A stretch of 64,000 bases of DNA from Planctomycetota bacterium (GCA_027625095.1 JAQBXN010000025.1:16015-80014), one strand, 5' to 3'. Positions 16,970-27,244 are shown, numbered from the stretch's first letter. The notes: generated by a model from the sequence alone, not told the origin. Made by a program: numbers and translations.

Positions 16970-18373
16970 ATGAAACGGATATTGTGTTCACTATCTCTTC
17001 TGGCACTGGTTGTACCCGCCTCAGCCGACCGCATTGTATTTGTAGACGGAATGGAACTTGAGGGCACTGTTCTCAAGCAAGGCGAGATCGATCTCACGGT
17101 GCGTGTTGAATACGGCAAGATACGCCTGAGAAAAGACCGGGTAGAGCGCATCGAACTGGACGTCGAAGCTCGCCTGGGTGAAATCGATGCCACTGACACC
17201 CAGCGTTACTTGGAACTTGCCAAGCTGTGCGAACATTACGGCGATCCGGAAGGCGTCATGAGTTGCCTTGCAAGCGCTGCTGAAAATGAAGACATGCCAC
17301 CAGACAAACTTCTTCAACTTTCAGAGCTGTATGAAAAGAAAAAGATGAAGAAGGAACTGGCCATTACTCTTTACCGCTATCTCGAGATCAATCCTGGTCG
17401 CCAGGACCTCCGAGCTAAGCTCGACGTTCTCGAAACTGAGTTCCAGAAGGCCGATGAAGAGAAGGCCCGCTTCGAAGAAGCGGAGGCCAAACGCCTCGCC
17501 GAAGAAGAACAAAAGAAGCTCATAGAGCAGGAAGCAAAAGCCAAGGTTGAGGCCGAAGAACGCCGCAAGGCCCTTATAGCTTACTCGAAAGAAAGAACCA
17601 TAGAAGCTGCCCCAACTGACGACCCTGCTGACAAAGGGAAAATATCACAAGCAGAAATGGCCCCCATTGGAACACCTGCAGAAGGCAAAACCAAAGTCGT
17701 CTCCGAGGCAGCCCCGACAGATGATCCCGCCGCGGAAGTCAAAGTTGCCAAGGTCCAAGTCGAAGCAACTGCTGTTAAGGTTGAAGCAGAAGTCGCCACC
17801 GAGGGCAAGGCCGTCGAGGTAGCCACCGTAGGAGAGAATAAACAGGAGGGTGGTGCTGACGGACTGGAATCCAACGAACGCTGGCAGTCACAGGACTGGG
17901 CCAATCCGGCCGAATTCGAAGTGGTCGACCAGGGCGGAGAAAAGAAAAACCTACTGGCGCGTATCAGCTTCACCAAGACAGACAAAGACAAGGCAGCTAT
18001 CGGTCTCGATTATCCGGCCAACCTGAGTGACAAGGGATTCATTAGCTTCGACGCGTTCAATGGCTGTGACCGCCCAATCAGCATCGCCATCGCTGTCCAG
18101 ACACTCCCAGGCTACGCCTGGTTTGAAAGCTTTGCGACAACCATTCGTCCCAACAAATGGGCCATTGGAAAAAAGATTCAGCTCGACACCGACAAGTTCA
18201 AAAGTGCAGACGCAAATTGGGATTACAAATCGCCGATCAAGAATCTCAACAACACCATCAAAATCTACTTCCTCATTTACCATCGTGCCCCGCAGGGCAA
18301 CATCTTTCTGGACAACATCCGCTTCGTTGCCAAAGACGCGCCAGTTGCCAAAGAAGCGCCACAGGAAGAATAG
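16970..18373 (+). CDS. Exported protein with Sm-like N-terminus, coiled coil and beta-sandwich C-terminus
   Basis: 467 residues. A signal peptide spans residues 1-19, with probable cleavage after ASA. Residues 20-65 (DRIVFVDGMELEGTVLKQG, then KIRLRKDRVERIEL) look like a small LSm-like barrel seen in many PVC exported proteins. A TPR-like helical part follows, then a Glu/Lys/Ala coiled coil (about 150-200) and a Pro/Thr/Val-rich linker in which the phrase AAPTDDPA occurs twice. The C-terminal about 160 residues (ISFDAFNGCDRPISIAIA, NIFLDNIRF) resemble a carbohydrate-binding beta sandwich. It probably acts in the periplasm or on the cell surface; no enzyme motif is evident. Confidence 0.8.
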   Translation: MKRILCSLSLLALVVPASADRIVFVDGMELEGTVLKQGEIDLTVRVEYGKIRLRKDRVERIELDVEARLGEIDATDTQRYLELAKLCEHYGDPEGVMSCLASAAENEDMPPDKLLQLSELYEKKKMKKELAITLYRYLEINPGRQDLRAKLDVLETEFQKADEEKARFEEAEAKRLAEEEQKKLIEQEAKAKVEAEERRKALIAYSKERTIEAAPTDDPADKGKISQAEMAPIGTPAEGKTKVVSEAAPTDDPAAEVKVAKVQVEATAVKVEAEVATEGKAVEVATVGENKQEGGADGLESNERWQSQDWANPAEFEVVDQGGEKKNLLARISFTKTDKDKAAIGLDYPANLSDKGFISFDAFNGCDRPISIAIAVQTLPGYAWFESFATTIRPNKWAIGKKIQLDTDKFKSADANWDYKSPIKNLNNTIKIYFLIYHRAPQGNIFLDNIRFVAKDAPVAKEAPQEE

Positions 18374-18459
18374 GCTCGTAAGCCTGAATGCAGGTTCACC
18401 CCTTCCACCCATAAACTCGGTGGCGCCGACACCCCGACATAAAGTTCGAGAACTGCACC

Positions 18460-18852
18460 CTATCCCTGCCCTGCCGGCTCTAGCAGGCCGTGTTCCATGA
18501 GCAGTTTTGCTCGCATGAGAAGCTGATCCGGATCAAAGGGCTTTGAGATAAAACCGTCGGCTTCGGCTTCCAATGCCTGTTTACGCAGTTCCGGGCTGTT
18601 CTCTGTACTCAGAAAGAGGACGGGGCAGTTCGAGCCGTCGTTGCGGATCTTTCGGCAGAAATCGATCCCACTCCAGATAGGCATATAGACATCAAGCACC
18701 AGGAGATCCGGCGTATCCATGCGCATCAAATCTTCTGCCTCAAAGGCCGAGTTGGCGACCCGGCTTTGATGCCCGTCTTGGTCGAACAGTGATTTGAGAC
18801 TGCGGGTGACCTCGGGATCCTTGTCGACGATAAAGACCTTTTTGACTGACAT
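18460..18852 (-). CDS. Single-domain response regulator (CheY-like receiver)
   Basis: 130 residues forming one receiver domain with no output domain. Phosphoacceptor Asp54 is in LLVLDVYMP, the acidic pocket is Asp10/Asp12, the switch Ser82/Thr83 is in LFLST, and Lys104 is in SKPF. Such proteins relay phosphate to a partner protein. No histidine kinase gene is adjacent, so the partner is unknown. A Ser/Thr kinase lies 4 kb away but is not of the type that phosphorylates receivers. Confidence 0.95.
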   Translation of the reverse strand: MSVKKVFIVDKDPEVTRSLKSLFDQDGHQSRVANSAFEAEDLMRMDTPDLLVLDVYMPIWSGIDFCRKIRNDGSNCPVLFLSTENSPELRKQALEAEADGFISKPFDPDQLLMRAKLLMEHGLLEPAGQG

Positions 18853-19162
18853 AATTGCCTCTCGAGATGCTTGTTGGACTTGAGGGAGAGAGGCGGCAGG
18901 AAGGGGAACGTTAATATAGCCCTAAGTCGTACAGACTCCAGAATTGTTTTCGTAACTCTTTTGGTCTGCGTCTTTGAATCCTCTCGACTGACTTCAGATT
19001 CTTGACGAAATTGTCATAGAAGTTATATACAGAGCCTCGCAGACGGTTAAGGTTGTTACAGGTGTACGGCTCAAGAAATGAAGCAAATGAGGATGTGAGT
19101 TGCCGGATGGGATTGAATAATTGCACTTCCACGCATCTTGTTTGCCTGGAGGAGTGGAGGAA
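18853..19162. other. Divergent spacer
   Basis: 310 bp between the response regulator and the coiled-coil membrane protein, which are transcribed away from each other, so it must contain both promoters. No clear palindrome or consensus promoter stood out. The only obvious element is the GGAGG ribosome-binding site of the right-hand gene at 19156-19160. Confidence 0.5.
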
Positions 19163-20944
19163 ATGGCCAGACACAGATCGAATACTCGCGCGAGGCAGAA
19201 ACCACCGGAATCTCCGGGGGGCATGGTTGCCCTGGTCTTCCTGCTCATCATCGGCGGGGGCGGCGCGTTTTTCTTGAAACAATACTTCGATGAGAAACGG
19301 GAAGCGGGGCTTCGCGAGGAGATGGCTTATGAGGATCGGAAGCGCAATGAAATGCGTGACATGGTCGCCAGGCAGAAACAACTGGAGTCAAAAAGCTCGC
19401 AGTTCGGCCAGGAGGAGATGGAAAAGCGGAAATTTGAGATCTCGTTTGATCGAGCCATCGAAAGAGCAAGATCGTTGATGCTAGAGGATGAGTTTGGCGT
19501 CGCGCTCAGAGTTCTTGCGGAGCTGAACACTGACAAGCTCACGGATTTGCAGAACCAGCGGGCCGAAACGCTCCGTGAAAAAATAAACACCCAGGCCCTG
19601 GACAAATTTGTCAAGATCAAGGCTCTCGCACTTGAGAAAGCGGATGAAGAGGATTACGACGGCGCCATCCTGATTGTTAAGATGGCGGATGCATTCGGGA
19701 TACCCGAAATCTCAAACGAAGTGCAAGCCCTGGCATCAAATTACCAGAAGATGAAAACCCTCGGCAAACTCGGGAACCAAGTCCAAACTTTCACCATCAT
19801 TGGAGAACAACTGAATCCTTCACTCTCCGTTTTTGATTACGTCACTGCTCGCGCCACGATTGAGCGACTGTCGCCAGTGGCGGATTACATGCTCTTTAAA
19901 GATGATTTGGTTGGTATAAAGGAAGATTTCAAATTGGTCGAGAAGACATGGGGTGAGTTCAAGAATGCAATGGTCCGCCGGGTGGGTGCCGAAGAGATGT
20001 TTGGTATCAAACGCGGCACGGTCAAGGCAATTGATGACAATGGCCTTACTCTCGATACGGCCGAAGGTGAGGTGATGCTGACTCTCAAAGAGATCCAGCC
20101 TGCCTGGATTAGAGCCAAAGTCGAACTCACTAAAGAGAAGTTCCCGGAAGCTCACTACGGGCTTGGCGTTATGTTCCTGCACAAGGGCCAGGACAAAGAC
20201 GCCCAGGCGATCTTCACTCAACACGCAGTCGATGACGATAAGAACGCCGCCCGCCATCTGCGCTGGCTCGGGTGGAAGGATGAAGTAAAAGCGATGGAGG
20301 TATACAAAACTCTGGTAGCCGCCAACCAGCAACAAGCATTTATGCAGGTGCCGGAGATTGCAGCGTCGCTGAAAGAGGAATATGGAAACACCAGGCTCTA
20401 CTCTCAGGAGTCAGCAAAGATTCGGCAGATGGTAGATACAGCCGCTCGGCTTCTTGCCGAAAACAAGGAGAAGGCAGAGGAGATCCTCGCCAGGCTGGCG
20501 ACCTTCGAAGATAAGGCCCGGGAGAGGCTGACTGAATGGTTCGAAGAGAAAAAGAGCGTGATCGAAAGACAGTACCAGAAAGACCTGTATGACGAGTTCA
20601 GCTATGTCAAGCGCATTCCATATTCCTACAGCAAAGAGATTGGGGGCGGTAATATGAGAATCAATTTTGATGTGGTCCTCAAAACGTTGGCAGAGATCCG
20701 TGAAGGCGGCGTTGATGTTTCTGCTGCCAGCAAAAACCAGATAGAAAAGGATAGGAGGTACCTGGAGAAGGGAGTTCGGGAGGCGTCACTGAACAGGGAA
20801 AGCAATGCCAACCTGGCTAAACGCAAAAGGATTCAGCTCAGCGCCAACATCAAAAATGAAAGAATGCGTCTGGAGCGGCGGCTCAAAGCCTTCGAGCTCG
20901 TCACGGACGAGGAGATTGAAAAGAAGTTGAATGTCTTTGATTGA
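19163..20944 (+). CDS. Single-pass membrane protein with long helical/coiled-coil domain
   Basis: 593 residues. The start at ATG 19163 is chosen for the ideally spaced GGAGG just before it. A basic N-terminus (MARHRSNTRARQK) is followed by one membrane helix at about residues 20-40 (MVALVFLLIIGGGGAFFL), then almost entirely charged helical sequence. The region around 100-200 looks like TPR or similar helical repeats, and residues 420-590 like a coiled coil. An Sm-like strand pair (GIKRGTVKAIDDNGLTLDT) is embedded near residue 280, echoing the protein encoded at 16970. It is probably an envelope structural or tethering protein; no named family was recognised. Confidence 0.75.
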   Translation: MARHRSNTRARQKPPESPGGMVALVFLLIIGGGGAFFLKQYFDEKREAGLREEMAYEDRKRNEMRDMVARQKQLESKSSQFGQEEMEKRKFEISFDRAIERARSLMLEDEFGVALRVLAELNTDKLTDLQNQRAETLREKINTQALDKFVKIKALALEKADEEDYDGAILIVKMADAFGIPEISNEVQALASNYQKMKTLGKLGNQVQTFTIIGEQLNPSLSVFDYVTARATIERLSPVADYMLFKDDLVGIKEDFKLVEKTWGEFKNAMVRRVGAEEMFGIKRGTVKAIDDNGLTLDTAEGEVMLTLKEIQPAWIRAKVELTKEKFPEAHYGLGVMFLHKGQDKDAQAIFTQHAVDDDKNAARHLRWLGWKDEVKAMEVYKTLVAANQQQAFMQVPEIAASLKEEYGNTRLYSQESAKIRQMVDTAARLLAENKEKAEEILARLATFEDKARERLTEWFEEKKSVIERQYQKDLYDEFSYVKRIPYSYSKEIGGGNMRINFDVVLKTLAEIREGGVDVSAASKNQIEKDRRYLEKGVREASLNRESNANLAKRKRIQLSANIKNERMRLERRLKAFELVTDEEIEKKLNVFD

Positions 20945-21084
20945 GAGTGGGGCGTGTTCCGATCGTATATTCGGCTTCTGCCACACTTGCGGATAGAGTC
21001 TGCCTGCCCTATGAAAGACTTAAGAGCCTTCGAGGGTTTTGTGAAGGGTAGAAACACCTCTCTATTTTGATTTCAGTTTTTGCC

Positions 21085-22692
21085 ATGCCAGCACAGCCAG
21101 TGTTCAGCAATCGGGCCATATTCCTGGCCAGCCAGTCAAAAAACAGCTACGAACAGATGCCCACGGTCGAGGCAGTCCAGCTCCTCCATGAAATGGCCCA
21201 TTGGGGGTACAACGAATATTGGTTTCAGTTCGATCGCATTCAGTTCGAAGACATTTTCAATCACCGGACAGAAGAAGAATCCGGCCGTACCGAATGGCAG
21301 AAACAAAAAGAAGTTGCGGCCATGGCAAAACGGCTCGGAATGAAGACGGCATTCGTCAGTCCAGCGAATATCTGTTATCGGAATCAGGGCGATAAGGCAT
21401 CCCAATCGAAGCAGGAATCTAACGGCGAATTCGGAATCGTGCAGGAGCAGGTGTGTCCTTCCAAACCGCGCGGAAAGGAGATTATCCTTCGAAACTTCCG
21501 AAACCTCTTCCAAGACCTCCCGGAGTTAGACACCCTCTGCCTCCGGGCTTACGGCGACGGTGGTTGCCGGTGCAAAGATTGTCGGCCCTGGGTACGCACT
21601 TTCATTGAACTTACCCAGGAGATTGCCCGGGTACTTCACGAGTTTCATGAACACGCTGAGCTTCTGGTTCTTGACTGGAGGTTTAACGAGAAAGAAGTCG
21701 CCGCGGTCGCACAATATATAAGACAGGAAGAGCCGACCTGGATTCACGGTATTGTAAAGAGCGACCGAAACCCTCCGGGCCACTGGTCGAAACACGAGCT
21801 ACCGATCCAGTACAGGCAGGTGGCACTTCTCGATATCAGCAAACTGGGCGGCTGGGCCAATTTCGGTGCCAATCCATTTCCGAGACGCACACAGGCCCTC
21901 GTGGCTGAATTGGCGGAGAATAATTTCAACAGCCTGGTGGTTTCTTCAGATGAGTTACATGACGATTTGAACAAAGTGTTCGTCAGCCAATTCGCCAGCG
22001 AACCCGACGCCAGCCTTCTGGAGATATGTAAGAGGTATGCAAGTCGATATTTTGGCTCCAACAACGGCGAGGCGATCTACGAAGTCGTTCAGTTGCTCGA
22101 GGCTGGATGGACGCCCCGAGCCGGGGTCTGGTTTAATCAGGAGTTCAGCTCTCAGCCGGAGGACAATGACGATGTTGCAAGACTTTTAGGTGACTGTTTG
22201 AAGGATGCCGGTCCGCAAGCGTCCATGAATTGGCGTTGGAAGATGATTTCTCATCGATTGAAAATCGGTCAACTCATTCAACAGATCGGAACAATGGATG
22301 ATCTGACCAGGGAAGTTGAATCCCTCATCAAGCTTACCAAGAAGATGGACACTCGGATCGAACTTGTCGATTTGATCAACCGGATTCGTGGAATGCTCAG
22401 TGAACGTTCCGACCTGCTCGAAAAACTTGAATCCGAGATCAACAACATGCGAACTCAGACTCTCGGCCTCGATGAAAAGAGATGGCCTCGGCTGGATGTT
22501 ACCAGCAACATATTCGAGGGCCGCTGGGGGCAGACCTGGGCTGCCTGGCAACGCACCATCTGGCGCCTGGAAGTATGGCTCGACGGCTGCTGCAATGAGA
22601 GGACTCCTCAAGGCATCAAGAACAGCCTCATCGAGATTCCAAAACTGCAGAGCGGCAAAACCTCCCTAATCATTGCCAAGCCTCACTCTTGA
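21085..22692 (+). CDS. Glycoside-hydrolase-like protein with Cys cluster
   Basis: 535 residues from ATG 21085 (the frame continues upstream to a TTG at 21067). There is no signal peptide. The first about 330 residues read as a (beta/alpha) barrel of the kind found in GH20/GH67-like proteins: EMAHWGYNEYWFQFD, MKTAFVSPAN, then YGDGGCRCKDCRPW with three closely spaced cysteines, and LVVSSDEL. Related proteins usually have an acidic residue before the CxC segment, here replaced by Asp-Gly-Gly. The rest is helical. A role in sugar metabolism is likely but the substrate is unknown. Its last 10 nt overlap the convergent kinase gene. Confidence 0.6.
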   Translation: MPAQPVFSNRAIFLASQSKNSYEQMPTVEAVQLLHEMAHWGYNEYWFQFDRIQFEDIFNHRTEEESGRTEWQKQKEVAAMAKRLGMKTAFVSPANICYRNQGDKASQSKQESNGEFGIVQEQVCPSKPRGKEIILRNFRNLFQDLPELDTLCLRAYGDGGCRCKDCRPWVRTFIELTQEIARVLHEFHEHAELLVLDWRFNEKEVAAVAQYIRQEEPTWIHGIVKSDRNPPGHWSKHELPIQYRQVALLDISKLGGWANFGANPFPRRTQALVAELAENNFNSLVVSSDELHDDLNKVFVSQFASEPDASLLEICKRYASRYFGSNNGEAIYEVVQLLEAGWTPRAGVWFNQEFSSQPEDNDDVARLLGDCLKDAGPQASMNWRWKMISHRLKIGQLIQQIGTMDDLTREVESLIKLTKKMDTRIELVDLINRIRGMLSERSDLLEKLESEINNMRTQTLGLDEKRWPRLDVTSNIFEGRWGQTWAAWQRTIWRLEVWLDGCCNERTPQGIKNSLIEIPKLQSGKTSLIIAKPHS

Positions 22693-24035
22693 GGCGTCAG
22701 CCTCTTGATACGCTCCATTTTCAACTGGACAAGCTGACTCTTCGTGGAGTTCCCGACTTCGACAGTGATATTGCCTGCGGAGTCGATCCTGACCAGTCCG
22801 CCCTCCAGAAAACGACCGTCAATGAATTCGATGCGGACCCTCTTTGATGGCCCATCGCTTAGAGTTGAGGTCGCTGCCTTGGTTGTGGCAGTAATGGTGG
22901 TGCTGGCGCCATCCGTTACCGGAACTGAAGACGGCTTTTCACTAACGAGTCCCTTGATTCCTGAAATGAGCAAAATGCAGAGTGCACAGGCGATTGCCCC
23001 TCCAACAAAGACGATAACAAGTTGGGCTCTGGAATGGTCCGTTCGCTGAGAAGCGGCGACCTTGGATTTCAGCATCGCAGCGGAATCGGGAGATTTCGCC
23101 CGAGGCTTATTCGACTGGCCGGGATTCGGTAAAGAGCTGGATTCAGTCGCGGCCAGAGTCTCCACCAACCCCGTGGGCTGCTCAGGATCAGTTGAAGCCG
23201 TCGGGCCGGATTTTATTCCGGTCGAGACAGGAACAAATCTCTTCAAGGCTGAGCCCACCTCACCGGCAGTTTGAAACCGATCCTCAGGTTTCTTGGCCAT
23301 GAGCCTTGCCACCACAGAGGAAAGACCTTCGGGAAGATCGTGGACGATTTCACTTAGAGCGGGCACAGGCTCATGAACGTGTTTCTCAAGTACCTTGATG
23401 CTCGATTTCCCCGAGTAAGGCACACGGCCGGAAAGAATGTGAAAGAGCACTACCCCCACTGAATACAGATCCGCCCGCCGATCCAGGGTGTGTCCCTTCG
23501 CCTGCTCGGGCGACATGTAATCAGGTGTGCCGAGGATAATGCCATCCTCGGTCAGGCTGTTCTCGCCGTCTCGCTTAGCCAATCCGAAATCCATCAGAAT
23601 CGCTCGCCCGTCCTTATTCAGCATGATATTCCCCGGCTTGAGATCTCTGTGAATCAGGCCCGCCGCGTGCGCCGCTTCAAGACCGGCCAATATCTGCACA
23701 GCCACCTGCACCGCCTCCTCCCAGGGCAGCCTGCCCCTCTCGTAAAGGATGTCCGACAGAGGCCGGCCCTTCACGAGCTCCATGGCGAAAAAATAACGGC
23801 CGCCCGCCTCACCCACATCATAGATTGCCGTGAGATTCGGATGGTGAAGATTGCCAAGCGCCCTCGCCTCACGCACGAACCGTTCAACCGTTACCGGATC
23901 CTGGCAATACTCTTTCGGCAAGACTTTCAGCGCGACATCCCGTCGTAGTTGGGCATCGTGGGCCCGATATACCGTCCCCATACCACCACGCCCCAATTCT
24001 TCCGTCAGCTTGTATTTACCAAGGCTGGTGGCCAT
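22683..24035 (-). CDS. Transmembrane PknB-type Ser/Thr protein kinase
   Basis: 450 residues. The kinase domain (about 7-270) is complete: glycine loop LGRGGMGTVYRA, ATP lysine K37 (VALKVLP), catalytic HRDLKPGN with D131, DFG at 149-151, and GTPDYMSPEQA in the activation segment. A Pro/Ser/Thr-rich linker leads to one membrane helix (about residues 335-360, QLVIVFVGGAIACALCILL). A short extracytoplasmic tail follows with FIDGRFLEGGLVRIDSAGNI, an Sm-like motif similar to that in the proteins at 16970 and 19163. It likely senses envelope state and phosphorylates cytoplasmic targets. Confidence 0.95.
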   Translation of the reverse strand: MATSLGKYKLTEELGRGGMGTVYRAHDAQLRRDVALKVLPKEYCQDPVTVERFVREARALGNLHHPNLTAIYDVGEAGGRYFFAMELVKGRPLSDILYERGRLPWEEAVQVAVQILAGLEAAHAAGLIHRDLKPGNIMLNKDGRAILMDFGLAKRDGENSLTEDGIILGTPDYMSPEQAKGHTLDRRADLYSVGVVLFHILSGRVPYSGKSSIKVLEKHVHEPVPALSEIVHDLPEGLSSVVARLMAKKPEDRFQTAGEVGSALKRFVPVSTGIKSGPTASTDPEQPTGLVETLAATESSSLPNPGQSNKPRAKSPDSAAMLKSKVAASQRTDHSRAQLVIVFVGGAIACALCILLISGIKGLVSEKPSSVPVTDGASTTITATTKAATSTLSDGPSKRVRIEFIDGRFLEGGLVRIDSAGNITVEVGNSTKSQLVQLKMERIKRLTPQE

Positions 24036-24257
24036 AAGGATAAAGTAAGGTGTTGGAGGGTGAGTTCTTTGCAGTTGTCATCAGAGCCATCCGGTAGGTT
24101 CCTGTCTTGAGCGGGCTGAGGTGAAGGAAGTATAAGAAAATAATGATTCGACTTCGCTTCGCCCGACTAAGGGGGCGTGACTATTGACCTGAATGCAATG
24201 AAGAGCCTACTATCTTTGGCTCGGTGACTCATTTTTCATTCACAGAGATGAAGGCAG

Positions 24258-25280
24258 ATGAATGGCATAGAACTCAGTCGCGGTCTCTTTAAGGAAGTCC
24301 TGTTGCCTGCGGTTGAGAAAGGCTGGCCTGAGATTGCCCGGCAGATGAGCTGCGGAATCTTTGGCAACGGCTCGGATGCAGCAGGTCTCGATGATGAAAT
24401 CTCCCGTGATCATCACTGGGGGCCGCGCACTCAGATCCTGCTTTCACACCGCCTTTTTCAGTCTGTCGGAGGTGAGTTTCATGAGTTTTTGGATAGGGAG
24501 CTTCCGGCGACTTATCTGGGTCTTCCAGTCCTCAGAGTTCAACAGGCGGCTAGTGGGGTAACTGTCGAGAGCATGGATGATTTCTTCAGGAAATTCATCG
24601 GATGTGCAGGCGCGCCGAGAACGCTCAAAGGCTGGTTCAAGTGCACCGAGGCCGATCTCTTTCATGCAACAAACGGTGAAGTCTGGCACGACCCCAGCAC
24701 CAGGCTGACGCAGAGGCGGGAGGACTTGAGTTACTATCCTGAAATCATCTGGAAAAAGAAGGTGGCCGACTGGTGCATGTTTCTCACCGGGCGAGACGCT
24801 GCCTACAACATCAACCGATGTTACAAACGCCAAGACTGGGCTTCGGCAACGATGTTCCTGGGTCAGGCCGTAAAGCGCGCCATGGAGCTTGGCTTTCTCC
24901 TCAATCGTCAATACGCTCCCTACACAAAGTGGCTGCATCGGTTGTTTGTGCGGCTGCCCGTTCTGGCTGACGAAGTCGATCCATTGCTGCAGGCGGCACT
25001 TCACGATCCGGACTGGCATAAGAAGGTGATGGCACTTGTCCGCATCTGTCGCACATATGCCCGCTACCTGCACAAGATTGGGCTGACGTCTAAGCCCACC
25101 TTTAAAAAATTTGATCCGTCACTGACCGATCTCGTGCTCTATGAGTCCGCCGTCGAAATTTACAAACAGGTACCCGGTGAAATGCTGCACGAAAAGTTCA
25201 ACGAGACAGAACTATGGGAACGGATGGCGAGAGACGTGCTATTCGACAGCAGCGATTATTTCCAGAAGAGACTGGATTGA
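24258..25280 (+). CDS. DUF4037-type nucleotidyltransferase-fold protein
   Basis: 340 residues. The N-terminal segment GNGSDAAGLDDEISRDHHWG (about residues 37-56) is the hallmark of DUF4037 proteins, which carry a GS...D-x-D pattern typical of the nucleotidyltransferase fold. The helical remainder includes DWCMFLTGRDAAYNINRC and an all-helical C-terminus. The enzymatic reaction of this family is not established. The gene is convergent with the SGNH hydrolase gene, 20 nt apart. Confidence 0.8.
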   Translation: MNGIELSRGLFKEVLLPAVEKGWPEIARQMSCGIFGNGSDAAGLDDEISRDHHWGPRTQILLSHRLFQSVGGEFHEFLDRELPATYLGLPVLRVQQAASGVTVESMDDFFRKFIGCAGAPRTLKGWFKCTEADLFHATNGEVWHDPSTRLTQRREDLSYYPEIIWKKKVADWCMFLTGRDAAYNINRCYKRQDWASATMFLGQAVKRAMELGFLLNRQYAPYTKWLHRLFVRLPVLADEVDPLLQAALHDPDWHKKVMALVRICRTYARYLHKIGLTSKPTFKKFDPSLTDLVLYESAVEIYKQVPGEMLHEKFNETELWERMARDVLFDSSDYFQKRLD

Positions 25281-25300
25281 CCCAACGATTGAATCTGCCC

Positions 25301-27244
25301 TTACTGCCCTTCCGAAACAATGAGAAGTTCGCTTCGCATACCGCCATCTACAATGCGCTTGATGTCATCGCCGACCCATTGACGGACGGAACGGCCATTG
25401 AGCAGCATGCGGATGCTACGTACCTGGTTGGGATTGCAGTTCTTGAATTCGAGCACAAAGTAGCCCATGACTCCGGTGCTGAATTTGTATCTGTAGGAAT
25501 GGATCGCGTTATCGGTTTCGATAGCCATCGTGTCACGTTGCATGGCGGTGAGGGGAACGATATTGGCCCACAGAATGCCGAGGTGACTGTAATCGGTTTC
25601 GACAGGTGTGCCGTGTACCGTGATTTCTAATTCAACATTCCGGCCTTCCCATAGCGGCGCGGTGCCGTTCGCAATTTTTTCGATAATGCTGGTCGTGCCT
25701 TCGAGGTTTACCTCGCGCAGGCAGTAAGTGAAGTGATCCATGTTGTAGAGGAAGAAATCCGCGGTCTCGAACACAAACTGCCGGTAGCGTCTGAACTGAT
25801 CCGCGTCGGGGAAATCCGTTTCCGTAATCCGGCCATACACTTCAAGAATTTCACCAAGCCGGCCCGAGGCTTCTCGGAGCGCAATGCCGAGACGATAGGC
25901 TTCGGCCAGGAAGAGGCCGAACGGGCGATTCGAGTGAATGGCCGAGCCCGCGATGTGGCTGGCGATTCTGGCAAGCTCAGGAGCGAGGAAACACTCGCTC
26001 TCATCAATGTTTTGATAAGCCTCAAGGCTGCCGTTGTACGCCTTATTGAGATTGGTTTCGAAGGCTTCGAGCAACTGAATGAACACACTCAGATCCCGCA
26101 CGGCGCGGCCGAAGTTCTCAAGATTCGGCGCCTCCGGATTCTCCGGCGCCTGTGCAAGCATTTCCGGCAGCATCTTTTTCAGTTGATGCACCATGTCGAG
26201 GTAGAAGAGCGATGTCTCCAGCTCGGACAGCATCTGCTTCATATCGAAAAGCGGGATCTGATTCTGGATGGATACGGTGCGAAGGTAGGTATCGTAACCA
26301 TCGAGACATTCGAGAATCTGGGAACGACGTAACAGGCCGGAAATCTTTCGGAGTGCGGAATCAATCTCATTTCGTGTCACCAGATTTTCAGGCTGCTTTC
26401 CGAATGCCCTCCGCTCTCTCTTCGTCCGCAGCAGAGAGTGCGTTCTCATCAGTGGAAAGCTCAAGCTCTCGGAACGCAACACCTGTTCGTCGGTGAGGTG
26501 GCTGTCCAGGACGCTGCGGATTACCTGGCGCTCATCCTTCTTAGAATCCTCAGGCAGGAATTTCTGTTCCGCGAGAAATTTCACCAGATGCTGCGCGCCG
26601 AGGCGATGGGCGAAAGCGTTGGGATGGGTCTCGATTTTGTTAACCCAGAGTCGGCGCGGCTCATACTGAGTCATGGATTCACTCGTATCGGTAAAAGGAA
26701 TCTCAAGACGCCTGCAAGTTTTGGAAAGAACTTCAGGTACCTGCGGTGCGATAGAGTGGTCGCAAAAGACAAAGTAGGCCACCACGAGCTTCGCTCCGTT
26801 GGCTTCGGCGGTCTCTTTCATGCGAACGAGCGATGCTTCAAAGAACGGCCAAGTATCGCCTTCCGTATCCCAGATCCTGTTTATGTGCGAATCGTAGTTG
26901 TCATTACTTACAGGTTGGCGGAGCTCCGCATCGTTGTGGCAAAGCGAAAGGAGGTAAAGGTCGGGTTGATAGTGCACGCCCAGTGTTTTCTGAATACTGA
27001 ACTCTTGAACCGCGTTGAAGCCGGGCACGGCACTATTGATTACCTCGAATACCTTAGAAGCGCTCATCTTGTTGAGCATGGTCTCCATGACCTTGCTAAA
27101 AGATTCGTCGATCCTGACGCCTTGTCCGTAGGCCAGGGAATCTCCGAGAACAAAGATTCTGAAGGTGTCTTCAGTCTTTCGAAGTGCGTATTCGTAATCT
27201 TTAAAACCGTGTGCCGCAGAGGTGCTCAGAAGGGATTGCTGCAT
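25301..27244 (-). CDS. SGNH/GDSL-type hydrolase with long helical C-terminal domain
   Basis: 647 residues. The first about 230 form an SGNH esterase/lipase domain. Nucleophile Ser36 is in FVLGDSLAYG, an oxyanion Gly is in SAVPGFNAVQ, Asn104 is in LCHND, and catalytic His207 is in ETHPN with Glu two residues before it instead of the usual Asp. No signal peptide is visible at this start. The remaining 400 residues are helical, with a beta-rich end (VELEITVHGTPVE, YFVLEFKNCN). The substrate is unknown; many relatives deacetylate or de-acylate glycans. The extra domain is far longer than the typical family member. Confidence 0.8.
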   Translation of the reverse strand: MQQSLLSTSAAHGFKDYEYALRKTEDTFRIFVLGDSLAYGQGVRIDESFSKVMETMLNKMSASKVFEVINSAVPGFNAVQEFSIQKTLGVHYQPDLYLLSLCHNDAELRQPVSNDNYDSHINRIWDTEGDTWPFFEASLVRMKETAEANGAKLVVAYFVFCDHSIAPQVPEVLSKTCRRLEIPFTDTSESMTQYEPRRLWVNKIETHPNAFAHRLGAQHLVKFLAEQKFLPEDSKKDERQVIRSVLDSHLTDEQVLRSESLSFPLMRTHSLLRTKRERRAFGKQPENLVTRNEIDSALRKISGLLRRSQILECLDGYDTYLRTVSIQNQIPLFDMKQMLSELETSLFYLDMVHQLKKMLPEMLAQAPENPEAPNLENFGRAVRDLSVFIQLLEAFETNLNKAYNGSLEAYQNIDESECFLAPELARIASHIAGSAIHSNRPFGLFLAEAYRLGIALREASGRLGEILEVYGRITETDFPDADQFRRYRQFVFETADFFLYNMDHFTYCLREVNLEGTTSIIEKIANGTAPLWEGRNVELEITVHGTPVETDYSHLGILWANIVPLTAMQRDTMAIETDNAIHSYRYKFSTGVMGYFVLEFKNCNPNQVRSIRMLLNGRSVRQWVGDDIKRIVDGGMRSELLIVSEGQ

